Counted from the first letter of the stretch, positions 9,521 to 19,669 are shown. The stretch is DNA of 64,000 nucleotides from Lathyrus oleraceus (GCF_024323335.1 NC_066584.1:418415819-418479818); one strand, 5' to 3'. Made by a program: numbers and translations. The notes: generated by a model not told the origin, from the letters alone.

Positions 9521-10678
9521 TATATGGTGTATTTGCAATAAATGTCTGGAATGTAATCAATAGGAGTATCTGTTTGACTGGATCTTTACTTTGACTGTAC
9601 CAGGAGGACGATTAACCTGAAAAATAAAGTCAGCTTCATGCTATGTCATGATGCATGAGATGTTTTATGTTTCTGAGACTAAATGCGAACAATGTATGCA
9701 GGCGTATGCTGTGAAATGATGTAACGAATGAATTATGCGTCTGAAATAAATGCGAACATTGTATGCATGTATATGTTATGCAATGATGTAATGAATGCAC
9801 TATGCGTCTAAAACGTTCTTCCAGGAGACTCTACTGGGGAAATAAATCTCAGTCTGTTGGTCGGAGATATTTGTATTGATGATCCTTCCTTAGCCGGGGG
9901 ATACTTGATTTATGTCTGACGATGGAAATATCCAACAGAGCCTGGCTGGGGATAGAAGAGATGACCAGTCTGTCTGGTGATGCCGACCTCTTCTGGGAAA
10001 TAGCTGGTTCTTGTTGGGGAATAGAATTAGCAACGGATCCATTGGGAAGCGTGATTAGACCTTCTCCTCGATCCTGAAGTCGTCTAGTAATTGCTATTGC
10101 TATTCTAGGCATGCATTTTTGTAAACATTGATCGTATTCAAATGCATAAATCAATTCAAATTAAATCAATGGACGTTTACGCAAACAAAACAGAAAAGTA
10201 AAAACAGAAGCGTCTTTTTGGAAATAAAATTGTATTGATTTTGAAAGAGGGCCTATAAACAGGCAATTTGAGTACAAGGAGACAGAAATCCTAGTAAGAG
10301 GAGATTATCAGGAAAACAAAGAGAAAGCTATGCAGAAAAAGTCCTATCGATTCTAATTCCACTACCGTCATTATGTCTTCAAGCCTCTCATCTCCTACTA
10401 TCGGATAGAAGTGATTGGCTTGTTCAGTCCCTTGAACTTGGGTGAAGCTGACCGAGAACGGGACATAGTCATACGCTTTAATCCCTAATTTTTTCCTGGA
10501 CCGCCTTTTCAGGTTTTCAGTCCACCAGGATACCCTTTTTTGCCCAAGCCGCCTTTTCAGGTTTTCGACTTGCCGGGTGTACGTCCTTATATGTTTATCC
10601 CTAATTTTTGCCCGAACACTTTTGGTTCGCCGGGATGCCCTTACTTTTGCCTAGGTACGTCGACCTAGCGGGTCTCTT
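9521..10678 (-). other. rest of the 3' untranslated region of copy B, with post-pol hairpin quartet
   Basis: Non-coding. A central ATG/TATG-rich stretch (about 9640-9800) and GCTGGGGATA-like motifs are present. Next to the pol stop are four inverted repeats: TGGAC 10497-10501 with GTCCA 10520-10524; CAAG 10545-10548 with CTTG 10569-10572; CGAAC 10613-10617 with GTTCG 10625-10629; CTAGGT 10651-10656 with ACCTAG 10663-10668. Each is preceded by TTTGCC- or TTTCC-like sequence and followed by CCRGG or CGGG. The block is conserved in A, D and E, with compensatory changes in the stems. ORFs here are short and unsupported. Confidence 0.7.
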
Positions 10679-13600
10679 TTATGCGTAGTATTTTTTAACT
10701 ATGTCCGCGTTCATAGGATGCGGGAAGTCTTCGCCATCCATTGTAGTAAGTATCATGGCTCCATCAGAGAATACTTTCTTAACCACAAATGGCCCTTCGT
10801 ATGTGGGAGTCCACTTGCCTCTGGGATCACCTTGTGGTAGAATGATATGCTTGATCACCAAGTCGCCAATTTGATACACTTGTCTCTTGACTCTTTTGTT
10901 AAATGCCTGGGTCATGCGCTTCTGATATATCTGCCCATGACAAACAGCCGCAAGTCTCTTCTCATCAATCAAATTTATCTGATCGAGTCGAGTTTGAATC
11001 CATTCATCCTCGTCTAAATCCGCCTCCTTCATGATCCTTAGAGAGGGAATCTGAACTTCCACCGGTAAGACGGCTTCCATTCCATAGACTAAAGAGAAGG
11101 GAGTTGCCCCTGTCGAGGTTCGTACTGAGGTGCGATAACCATGGAGAGCAAACGGTAACATCTCATGCCAGTCTTTGTACGTTACTGTCATCTTTTGTAT
11201 GATCTTCTTAATATTCTTATTAGCAGCTTCTACGGCGCCGTTCATTTTCGGCCGGTACGGAGAAGAGTTATGGTGTTTTATTTTGAACTGTGTGCAGAGT
11301 TCGGTGATCATCTTGTTGTTCAAATTCGTACCATTGTCAGTGATAATTCTTTCAGGGATGCCATATCGACAAATAAGACTATTCTTGATGAACCGTGCCA
11401 CCACAGTCTTGGTCACAGAAGCAAATGAGGTTGCCTCTACCCACTTTGTAAAGTAGTCAATAGCCACGAGGATGAAACGATGTCCGTTAGAAGCAGTAGG
11501 TTTAATCTCTCCAATCATATCGATGCCCCACATTGCAAAGGGCCAAGGGGCTGTCAACACGTTCAATGGAGCAGGAGGCACATGTACTTTATCCGCATAG
11601 ATCTGGCACTTATGACAAGTTCTGGAGTGGTGGTGGCAATCAGCTTCCATGGTAGACCAATAATATCCTGATCTCAGAATCTTCTTGGCCATTGTATGTC
11701 CACTAGAATGAGTCCCAAAAATACCGTCATGCATGTCTTCCATAATCCTTTCTGCTTCCTTTCTATCCACACAGCGAAGCAGAGTCAAATCATGATTACA
11801 TTTGTATAACACTCCATTACTCAGAAAGAATTTAGCGGAGAACTTCCTCAGGAATTTTCTGTCATTGATGGACGCCCCTTCAGGGTATTCCCGAGCCTCT
11901 AAGTATCTTTTTACTTCGTGGAACCAAGGTTTCTCTTCAACTTCATCAGCGTTAAGTTCATAACAATATGCTGGTTCATCTAGTCGTTCAATGGTGATCC
12001 TGGGAGCTTCATTGTCCCATCTGACTCTGAACATAGATGACATGGTGGCCAATGCGTCTGCCAACTGATTCTCCTCTCGTGGAATATGTTCGAATGTAAT
12101 CTCTTCAAAGTATGGGATTAATGTCAACACCCGTTCTCGATAAGGGATGAGATTCGGATGTTTAGTGTCCCATTCCCCTTTAATCTGACTGATTACTAAT
12201 GCTGAGTCTCCGTACACACTCAAAAACTTGATTCGCCGGTCTATAGCAGCCTTGAGTCCCAAAATACATGCTTCATACTCAGCCATATTATTGGTACAAT
12301 GAAAACATAGTCTAGCAGTGAAAGGTGTATAGTAACCCTTGGGGGAAATGATTACAACACCAACACCATTGCCCAATGCATTAGAAGATCCATCAAAAAC
12401 CATAGTCCATCGGGATCCCAGTTCGGGTCCCTCATCCGGTCTAGGTTTTTCATAATCAGTAACAAGCATGACATCCTCATCTGGGAACTCAAAATTCATA
12501 GATTGGTAATCGTCCACCGCTTGATGAGCCAAATGATCAGCCAGCACGCTTCCTTTGATTGCTTTCTGGGTAGTATACTGGATATCATACTCTGTTAACA
12601 TCATCTGCCATCTCGCTATTCTTCCGGAGAGGGCAGGTTTCTCAAATATGTATTTGATGGGATCCATCTTAGAAATCAATAAAGTGGTATGATTCAACAT
12701 ATACTGTCTTAGTCGGCGAGCAGCCCAGACCAAAGCACAGCAAGTTCTCTCGAGCAGTGAGTATCTTGTTTCACAGTCGGTAAACTTTTTGCTAAGGTAG
12801 TATATGGCATGCTCTTTTTGACCAGACTCGTCATGTTGCCCCAACACACACCCCATTGAATTTTCTAACACGGTCAAATACATGATTAGAGGTCTTCCTT
12901 CAACTGGTGGCATCAGGATCGGAGGTTCCTGGAGATACTTCTTGATTTTGTCAAAAGCTTCTTGACATTCATCATTCCATATCATCTCTTGATTCTTTCT
13001 CAGTAGTTTGAAGATGGGTTTGCAGGTAGCAGTCAAATGGGAGATAAACCGGGCGATGTAATTCAAACGTCCCAAGAAACCTCTGACTTCCTTATCTGTA
13101 CGGGGCACTGGCATTTCTTGGATAACTCTCACCTTAGCCGGGTCGACCTCAATTCCTTTACCACTGACAATAAAGCCCAAGAGTTTACCGGATCTTACTC
13201 CGAAGGTGCATTTGTTCGGATTCAATCTCAGCTTGTATTTCTTCAACCTCTCAAACAATTTGTATAAATGATCGAGATGTTCTTCTTCAGTATGAGATCT
13301 GGCTATCATGTCATCCACATATACCTCTATTTCATGATGAATCATATCATGGAACAAAACCACCATAGCGCGCTGGTACATTGCCCCGGCGTTCTTTAAA
13401 CCGAATGGCATTACTTTATAACAGAAAGTGCCCCATTGCGTCACAAACGTAGTTTTCTCCATGTCTTCAGGTGCCATTTTAATCTGGTTATAACCCGAGA
13501 ATCCATCCATGAAGGAGAATACTTTGTGTTGAGCGGTGTTATCTACCAGAACGTCGATGTGCGGGAGTGGAAAGTCATCTTTGGGACTTGCTTTATTCAA

Positions 13601-14161
13601 ATCTCTGTAATCTACGCACATTCGCACCTTACCATCCTTCTTCGGCACTGGTACCACATTAGCAACCCATTGAGGATAAGACGTAACGGCTAGAAAACCG
13701 ACATTGAATTGTTTCATAACCTCGGCTTTGATTTTCTCAGACATTTCAGGACGCATGCGGCGAACCTTTTGCTTGACAGGCCGACAATCTTCCTTCGTTG
13801 GCAAACGATGCACTACTATGTCAGTATCCAATCCGGGCATGTCTTCATAAGACCAAGCGAAAATCTCTACATAGTCATGTAACATCTGAATCAATCTTTC
13901 TTTGACACTGTTTTCCAAGCCTGCTCCTATTTTGACTTCTTTCTTGTCCACTTCAGTACCCAGGTTTACAATTTCGATTGACTCTTCATGCGGCTGTATA
14001 GTCCTTTCTTCTTGCAGTAACAGTCTGGCAAGTTCTCCAGGTACTTCACAATCTTCCTCACTTCCATCCTCGGCTTGGTAGATCGGATTTTCAAAGTCAT
14101 AATGAACAGTAGTAGAACTATTATCAACAGGATCCAGGGTGGGTATGGATCTGCAATTCAT
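10679..14161 (-). CDS. pol: Ogre B Pol: reverse transcriptase, RNase H, second RNase H, integrase
   Basis: An intact 1160-codon frame. The mature reading probably begins at 14150, the exon after the intron, and not at the ATG at 14161, which lies within the intron. RT spans about residues 150-330 with YVDD at 281-284. The first RNase H and connection cover about 400-545. A second RNase H follows at about 585-710 (VFDGSSN, NNMAEYEA, VYGDSAL, ENQLADALA), as in the Tat lineage. Integrase has a zinc region at 811-852 and a core with Asp881, Asp942 and Glu978, a canonical D,D(35)E spacing. In the family these enzymes copy element RNA into DNA and insert it. No stop or missing catalytic residue was seen. 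Expression would depend on splicing from gag-pro. Confidence 0.95.
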   Translation of the reverse strand: MNCRSIPTLDPVDNSSTTVHYDFENPIYQAEDGSEEDCEVPGELARLLLQEERTIQPHEESIEIVNLGTEVDKKEVKIGAGLENSVKERLIQMLHDYVEIFAWSYEDMPGLDTDIVVHRLPTKEDCRPVKQKVRRMRPEMSEKIKAEVMKQFNVGFLAVTSYPQWVANVVPVPKKDGKVRMCVDYRDLNKASPKDDFPLPHIDVLVDNTAQHKVFSFMDGFSGYNQIKMAPEDMEKTTFVTQWGTFCYKVMPFGLKNAGAMYQRAMVVLFHDMIHHEIEVYVDDMIARSHTEEEHLDHLYKLFERLKKYKLRLNPNKCTFGVRSGKLLGFIVSGKGIEVDPAKVRVIQEMPVPRTDKEVRGFLGRLNYIARFISHLTATCKPIFKLLRKNQEMIWNDECQEAFDKIKKYLQEPPILMPPVEGRPLIMYLTVLENSMGCVLGQHDESGQKEHAIYYLSKKFTDCETRYSLLERTCCALVWAARRLRQYMLNHTTLLISKMDPIKYIFEKPALSGRIARWQMMLTEYDIQYTTQKAIKGSVLADHLAHQAVDDYQSMNFEFPDEDVMLVTDYEKPRPDEGPELGSRWTMVFDGSSNALGNGVGVVIISPKGYYTPFTARLCFHCTNNMAEYEACILGLKAAIDRRIKFLSVYGDSALVISQIKGEWDTKHPNLIPYRERVLTLIPYFEEITFEHIPREENQLADALATMSSMFRVRWDNEAPRITIERLDEPAYCYELNADEVEEKPWFHEVKRYLEAREYPEGASINDRKFLRKFSAKFFLSNGVLYKCNHDLTLLRCVDRKEAERIMEDMHDGIFGTHSSGHTMAKKILRSGYYWSTMEADCHHHSRTCHKCQIYADKVHVPPAPLNVLTAPWPFAMWGIDMIGEIKPTASNGHRFILVAIDYFTKWVEATSFASVTKTVVARFIKNSLICRYGIPERIITDNGTNLNNKMITELCTQFKIKHHNSSPYRPKMNGAVEAANKNIKKIIQKMTVTYKDWHEMLPFALHGYRTSVRTSTGATPFSLVYGMEAVLPVEVQIPSLRIMKEADLDEDEWIQTRLDQINLIDEKRLAAVCHGQIYQKRMTQAFNKRVKRQVYQIGDLVIKHIILPQGDPRGKWTPTYEGPFVVKKVFSDGAMILTTMDGEDFPHPMNADIVKKYYA

Positions 14162-14398
14162 TACGTGAGTGTGTGTAAGAAAACATGGCTTTTTTGGAAG
14201 ATGACAGGAAAGATAAAGAGCGCAATATTTGAATGCAAAACGTCCATTGATTTATTGAATATGAATATGCTTATGAAATGACAAACCCTTAACAAATTAG
14301 CTATTATGCCCCGGGCATAGACACAATGCTTTAAGAAGTTCAATTGTAAACATTAAAATTAAAAAATTTGCAACACTAAAACAGACAATAACAATTAC
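14151..14398 (-). other. predicted Ogre intron between protease and RT (copy B)
   Basis: In element sense the gag-pro frame ends at TAA 14395-14397. A GT donor (GGA|GTAATT, intron first base 14398) overlaps that stop, and an AG acceptor (TTGCAG|ATCC, last intron base 14151) precedes pol. Removing these 248 bases joins the frames exactly, reading through as Gln-Glu-Ser-Ile-Pro-Thr. Partial splicing at this place is established for pea Ogre. The same sites occur in copy A (24080-24330). Splicing here is inferred, not observed. Confidence 0.8.
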
Positions 14399-16743
14399 TC
14401 CTGACTAAAGGAAATCGGGATAGTGTCTTCAGCCTTCCAATTATTGAGTCCGTCGCCAATTGTTGGGAAAATCCAGCTATCCAGGTCGCAATCGCTATCA
14501 GCATCTTCTACAGCATTGATTTGATCTTTGACCCTCTTTTCAGAGTTAAATCCCAGACCAGATTTATCAGACTTGTAAGGTATGTTGATCAGTTGACCCC
14601 AACCAGTACGACCACCATTTTCGACCACAGCTTGAGCGTCTTTCAGAGAAATCATGGCAGGAGGAGCTCGAATAACCTCGGGCACCAGGGGAGTTGGCTT
14701 ATGGACAGGGCTGGGCGGAGGAACCACTTCAAATGACTGAGACGGAGTCTCGAAGAATTCACCATCCATCTCAACGTATCTGAAGGTATGCACACTACTG
14801 ACGATATACTCTTCTTCCCCACACACAGTGACGATCTTACCCTCTATTGGATATCTCAGCTTTTGATGGAGAGACGAGGCTACAGCACTTGCCCCGTGAA
14901 TCCAAGGGCGTCCCAGCAAGCAGGAATAGGCAGGACGAATATTCATTACGTGGAAGGTAGTGTTGAAGACTTGAGGTCCTATCTTGATAGGGAGAACCAC
15001 TTCACCATGGACAACACTCTTCGCACCATCGTAAGCACGCACCACAATGTCACTAGGTTTCAGCTCAATGCCTTTACAGTCAAGTTTATCGAGCACGGCT
15101 TTCGGTAGCACATTCAAAGAAGAGCCATTATCGATCAACACATGAGACAAGGTGATCCCCTTACACTCAATGGAGATATGCAGAGCTTTATTGTGGTTCT
15201 TTCCCGCTGGTGTCAGGTCAGCATTGGAAAAACCTAGGCCATCGTCAACAGTCAGATTAGCAACATAGTTTTCGAACTGATCTACGGAGGTCTCCTGAGG
15301 TACATGAGCAGTCTTCAAGAATTTTATCAAGGCATGGGCATGAGATTCAGAAGATAACAACAAGGATAACATCGAGATCTTAGACGAGGTATGCCCCAAC
15401 TGTTCTACCACATCAAAATCACTCTTGCGGATGATTTTCAACACTTCTTCCATTTCTTGTTTGGCAACATCTTCAGTAGTAGCTTCGATCGGTGTCTCTG
15501 ACTGAGAAGGGTTGACTGGTTCCTTACCTCGGTTTTCGAGAACTGGAGGTGAGATCTCTGGAGAGAAGATCCTTCCGCTTCGAGTAACTTTACCAGTCCC
15601 AACAATGTCATTAGGATTAGCAGCATTACCAACTTGCTTTACGCCATGGATGTAAACATCACCTCCATAATTCCACGGAATGGCTTTGCTTGAGGAATAC
15701 GGTACTGGGCCAGGTGCAGTAATGATTAGGGGAGCTACCTTGGGCTCAGCAGTAATCTTCACAGGTACTCTAGGAGCGGTAATCTTCACTGGAACTTTGG
15801 ACCTCGCAATCACAGATACCTCTTCAATAGGGTTCTTCGCCTTGGGAATCTTTTCGAAGAGAATTGTACGATCATCCATCAGCCGTTGAATACCACTTCT
15901 CAACTTCAAACAATCATTGGGTCGGGATATACAGAGATCGCAATTTTCAGCACATCCTGGAAATAAACCAGCTTGCAACAACTTCTGCTTGATGATCAGG
16001 AGAGAAGATGTTAAGTCCGCTACAGTAGTGATGGGAGAATCGTCATCGACAGCATTAACAGCCTTGTCATGGTTAGGCATAGGTGCAGTGATGACGTTAG
16101 GAGTCTCCGGAGGCTCAAATTCAATTTCTCCAGCTTCGATCATATCCTGAATTTTGTTCTTCAACAACCAACAATCGTTTGTATCATGCCCGGGGCTATC
16201 GGAGTGATACGCACACCTGGCATTGGGATTATAACGAGAAGAAGCAGTGTTGGGTTTCATAGGGGGATCTCTGAGGGTGATCAGATTTGCTTTTAGCATC
16301 CCCTGCAGTGCTTGTGCCAAGGTCATATTGATCCTTATAAACTGCCTTCTTGGCTTGTCTTGTTTGGGCTGGAAGTTTTGAGATGACGTTGCTGCAATCG
16401 TAACCGCTCCAATGGTATGGTCACGATTTTTCTTGTTACGACCCTTTTGACCGTACACAGCATTTGATTCATTCCTCCCCTGATAGGACCTTTTGGTGCT
16501 TGCAGAGGTAGCCGCCTGTATCTTTCCACTTCGGATGCCACTTTCAACACGCTCACCTGTCAATATAAGTTCAGTGAAACCTGATGAAGAACTTCCCAGT
16601 AGATGGCTGTAGAATGGGCCAGTCAGGGTGCCCATGAACATGTCCACTAATTCTCTGTCAGTCATAGGGGGTTTGACTCTGCCAGCCAAATCTCTCCACT
16701 TTTGAGCATATTCTTTAAAGCTTTCTTTAGATCCCATAGTCAT
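14395..16743 (-). CDS. gag-pro: Ogre B Gag C-terminal part and aspartic protease
   Basis: 782 codons in the same frame as the Gag N-part at 16747-17430, separated only by a TAG at 16747-16749. The first 80 residues complete the retrotransposon Gag domain (SKESFKEYAQKWRDLA, then ELVDMFMGTL). A zinc-knuckle-like CAYHSDSPGHDTNDC lies near residues 177-191. The protease follows at about 540-640 with the Ogre-type active site LIDNGSSLNVLP. The C-terminal region GWGQLINIPYKSD to ISFSQE precedes the intron. The first ATG is internal to Gag. The ancestral start is at 17430. Gag would form the particle and the protease would cleave the polyprotein. Copy A is colinear for the last 340 residues, and E and D share the knuckle and the C-terminal segment only. 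Confidence 0.9.
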   Translation of the reverse strand: MTMGSKESFKEYAQKWRDLAGRVKPPMTDRELVDMFMGTLTGPFYSHLLGSSSSGFTELILTGERVESGIRSGKIQAATSASTKRSYQGRNESNAVYGQKGRNKKNRDHTIGAVTIAATSSQNFQPKQDKPRRQFIRINMTLAQALQGMLKANLITLRDPPMKPNTASSRYNPNARCAYHSDSPGHDTNDCWLLKNKIQDMIEAGEIEFEPPETPNVITAPMPNHDKAVNAVDDDSPITTVADLTSSLLIIKQKLLQAGLFPGCAENCDLCISRPNDCLKLRSGIQRLMDDRTILFEKIPKAKNPIEEVSVIARSKVPVKITAPRVPVKITAEPKVAPLIITAPGPVPYSSSKAIPWNYGGDVYIHGVKQVGNAANPNDIVGTGKVTRSGRIFSPEISPPVLENRGKEPVNPSQSETPIEATTEDVAKQEMEEVLKIIRKSDFDVVEQLGHTSSKISMLSLLLSSESHAHALIKFLKTAHVPQETSVDQFENYVANLTVDDGLGFSNADLTPAGKNHNKALHISIECKGITLSHVLIDNGSSLNVLPKAVLDKLDCKGIELKPSDIVVRAYDGAKSVVHGEVVLPIKIGPQVFNTTFHVMNIRPAYSCLLGRPWIHGASAVASSLHQKLRYPIEGKIVTVCGEEEYIVSSVHTFRYVEMDGEFFETPSQSFEVVPPPSPVHKPTPLVPEVIRAPPAMISLKDAQAVVENGGRTGWGQLINIPYKSDKSGLGFNSEKRVKDQINAVEDADSDCDLDSWIFPTIGDGLNNWKAEDTIPISFSQE

Positions 16744-16746
16744 ATT

Positions 16747-17430
16747 CTACAACTGTAGCCGAGTAGGTGCTAGTTCAGAGTTATACTGGTACTGTTTATA
16801 GAAAGCTGTTGCTAAATCAGTCCAGGTGCGGATGTCAGAGCTCTCGAGCTGATAATACCATTCCAACTGTGTGCCAGACAGACTCTCTTGGAAGAAATGG
16901 ATCCATAGCTTCCTATCAGTGGTATGCGGCTGAATCTTTCTCACATAAGCTCTCAGATGCATCTGAGGACAAGACGCACCATCGTACTTAGTGAAAGTGG
17001 GGATCTTGAATTTGCGAGGAATGGTCACATCGGAGACCAAACCCAAACTTTCGAAATCCAGACCGGGCGCCTTCTGACCCTCCATAGCTAGCATACGTTC
17101 TTCCAGCAACTTGTACTTGTCACCTTTTGGAGAGTACTGTTCATCCTCATAATCTTCCTCATCGTCCTCAGCGTTGAAGAGATCAACATCTTCCTCTCCT
17201 GAATCATTTTCCGTCTCCTCTTCTGGACCATTCGGAATTCCAAACTTGACTCTCGCGGCCTGTTTTTTAAGCCTTCTTCCTGGGTTAATGTAACCCACAG
17301 GTTTCTGGTTTTTCTTCTTCTCGAGCAAGAGAGCTTTCAATTCGTCCTGCCCCTTGGATAAGCTCAACATCATCTCCTGGAATTGAGCATTCTGAGCTTG
17401 GAGATCTTTGACAGTTTGTTCGAGAGCCAT
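16747..17430 (-). pseudogene. gag: Ogre B Gag N-terminal part, ending at an in-frame amber codon
   Basis: 227 residues: an N-terminal coiled-coil-like start (VKDLQAQNAQFQEMMLSLSK), a basic linker, an acidic stretch rich in Glu/Asp, and the first half of the Gag domain (CPQMHLRAYVRKI, FFQESLSGTQLEWYYQLE, FYKQYQYN). It ends at TAG (16747-16749), directly followed in the same frame by the rest of Gag. The stop fits a single CAG to TAG change. Without readthrough this copy would make no protease. Lack of other damage suggests the stop is recent or bypassed in trans. Copy A is truncated before this point, so it cannot be compared. Confidence 0.85.
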
Positions 17431-17641
17431 TTTTCTGTTTGGAAGGAAGACCGTGAGAACATTGAACTTGTAGAATACCTGTTATGCAGTGTTATGTTAT
17501 GCTATGCAATGTATGAAATGCTTTCAAGGACTTTTGGCATTTAACTTTGCGTAAATCACCAACAAGAGAGAAATGTTTATTGCTAATTTCTTTGACCAAT
17601 GTTCATTACAAAAGGAATAATAATAAAAATACAATGAAAGC

Positions 17642-18970
17642 TCAAGTCTCCCAGGGGCGGCTTTTTTTTGGGCGAAGATACGCATTGAGTCTTCGTTCCT
17701 CATTAAGCTGACTGGTAAGTTCTAACACTTTCTTCCTTTCTGCGACGAACTGAGTCTCGAAAGTATCCCTTTCTTCTCTCAACTGGATCCAGGATCTCTT
17801 TAGTTCCTCAACATTGGTAGGCATATCTGGATAAGGAATGATCTGAGGAGCACCTCCTTCAGCTTCAGGTTCGACAATCTGAGGTCCGATTGCAAGATAT
17901 GGCATGACTAGTTCACGAGCTCTGGCGCGTACCCATCTGAGATAAGGTTCCATAGGAATAGAATTTTTCTGTCCTAACGTACCTCTCTTCACCATGCCCC
18001 AAGCTCGTACAAATCTTTGACGGAGGCCTTGGGAATCGTTGTCATAGTCGAACATAATGCCTTCGATGATCATTTCATGTGGACCATCTCTTCGAGCACA
18101 ACCAAACTGACGTAAGGCCAAGGCAGGATTATAAGTGATGCCTCCTCTTATCCCCATGAGTGGTACGTTAGGGAATTCTCCACAACGGTCAATGATGATA
18201 ACATTTTCTTTGAGAGGAGGACACCAACGGATGTCTGAATGGGAGAGCGACATTATCCTTTGAGACCATTTCAGATTTTGATCATTCTTCAGGACTGATT
18301 GAGGAAGGTGCGAAATAAACCACCTAGACAATAAAGGTACGCAGCACATGAGAGTCCCTTGCCTTTTCATAGTACGAGTGCGAAGGGAATGCAAAATGTC
18401 TCCAAGCAAGGTGGGCACAGGGTTATGAGTGAGAAATATCTTAATAGCATTCATGTCTATGAATTGGTCGGGATTAGGAAATAGCACCAAACCATAGATT
18501 AGTAATGCTAGAACATCTTCGAAAGCATGGACGTTCATAACTTTTAGGAATTCTCGGGCCTTATTCATCAGAAACTTGGCAAGTAGACCCTTAACTCCAC
18601 CTCTTGTTACCCAATTAGTTTCAATGTCAGACTTTGTCATGTGTAAAGCCGCGGCAACTTCTTCAGACTTTGGCTTCTTTTCTAAACCACTGAAAGGCAT
18701 TTGATCAAGGATAGGTATCCCAAGCAACTTGGAGAATTCTTCTAATGTGGGTACCAACTGATAATCTGGGAAAGTGAAGCAATGATGTTTAGGATCGAAG
18801 AACTGGAATAGAACTCTCATCATATCTTCTTTGAAACCAGTGGTGACCAAATTGAGGAGATGACCATGTTTCTTGATGAACTGAGCCTGATCGGGAAGCT
18901 CTGACACTAAATCCTTTAGTTGAGGAGAGATTGCTACAAGATTGATCCGGATGGTCTTCCTGGAAGCCAT
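17642..18970 (-). CDS. Ogre ORF1 protein, unknown function
   Basis: An intact 442-codon ORF between the leader and gag, the position of the extra ORF1 that distinguishes Ogre elements. The N-terminal half has FTFPDYQLVPTLEEFSKLLG and a helical stretch around LLIYGLVLFPNP. This resembles a plant transposon-associated domain that I recall as DUF7745. The last 60 residues are charged and heptad-like (LKRSWIQLREERDTFETQF), probably a coiled coil. Role unknown: proposals for such proteins include RNA or chromatin binding, but nothing here proves one. It is absent from D and E. The start ATG is the first of the frame, and no competing ORF overlaps. Confidence 0.85.
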   Translation of the reverse strand: MASRKTIRINLVAISPQLKDLVSELPDQAQFIKKHGHLLNLVTTGFKEDMMRVLFQFFDPKHHCFTFPDYQLVPTLEEFSKLLGIPILDQMPFSGLEKKPKSEEVAAALHMTKSDIETNWVTRGGVKGLLAKFLMNKAREFLKVMNVHAFEDVLALLIYGLVLFPNPDQFIDMNAIKIFLTHNPVPTLLGDILHSLRTRTMKRQGTLMCCVPLLSRWFISHLPQSVLKNDQNLKWSQRIMSLSHSDIRWCPPLKENVIIIDRCGEFPNVPLMGIRGGITYNPALALRQFGCARRDGPHEMIIEGIMFDYDNDSQGLRQRFVRAWGMVKRGTLGQKNSIPMEPYLRWVRARARELVMPYLAIGPQIVEPEAEGGAPQIIPYPDMPTNVEELKRSWIQLREERDTFETQFVAERKKVLELTSQLNEERRLNAYLRPKKSRPWET

Positions 18971-19647
18971 GACCTGTTTAACAGAACAAAGCTAAATCCC
19001 TAAGTCCTTGAAATGGTTAGTACAATGTTATGATGTTATGATGTTATGATGTTATGATGTTATGTAAATAGCAAGCACAAGCAAGTCACACAACAATCAT
19101 TCCTAAGTTTTAAGGCTTGCATGAGTTCCATAGGTAAGTACCCTCCCCACTGAAGTTTGGTTGGTTCAACTGTCCTAGAATAGTAACCGGGTTCTAGAAG
19201 GATCTCAGATCATTGACCTTTCTTTAAGTCCACTTCAGTGCAACGCCAAGTGGTTGACCAAAGCTTCCCTAAAGTCCAATCTCAAAGAGTGTAGTATCGA
19301 GTCTCAACCAACCCCAGTCGGAACCGAAGTCAGTTATCTCACTACTTTCTAATGGCTAGGATGAGTCAATTAGGGTTCTAAAGGTCTGGTTAATGCTTTG
19401 ATGACACCACACGAATGCCAAATTTTTCCTCAAGTAAACATGAGGAACATCAGGACATCCAAAGTGTCATATTAACCGTAGCCATCATTTTGACCATTCC
19501 AGTATATGCCGGATAGTCGCGATGATCTTTTGCTACTTACCTAAGGCACACTAGATCCGGGTGTAGGATCTTTCACTCAAAATACCCTTAAAAGAAGGAA
19601 CAATTTAAAACATAAATGATTTTTAAGGTGACCTCTCTTTGTAAGTA
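18971..19647 (-). other. 5' leader of copy B
   Basis: 677 bp between ORF1 and the primer-binding site, without a convincing ORF. It contains an ATGTTATG microsatellite (19025-19064). It probably serves as untranslated leader and packaging region. No specific structure was identified beyond short inverted repeats. Confidence 0.6.
19025..19064. repeat. (ATGTTATG)n microsatellite in the Ogre B leader
   Basis: Five near-perfect tandem copies of ATGTTATG. A related ATGTTATGCTATG run lies at 17481-17505 between ORF1 and gag. Confidence 0.85.
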
Positions 19648-19665
19648 TCCCCAGCAGAGTCGCCA
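19648..19665 (-). other. primer-binding site of copy B, tRNA-Arg type
   Basis: The minus strand reads TGGCGACTCTGCTGGGGA, four bases after the 5' LTR end. It resembles the complement of the 3' end of a plant tRNA-Arg as I recall it (CCA end, GAGTCG acceptor, CCCAG arm) with two or three mismatches in the middle. tRNA-Arg priming is reported for Ogre. The identical 18-mer is present in E (48089-48106) and D (61493-61510). Confidence 0.85.
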
Positions 19666-19669
19666 GTTC

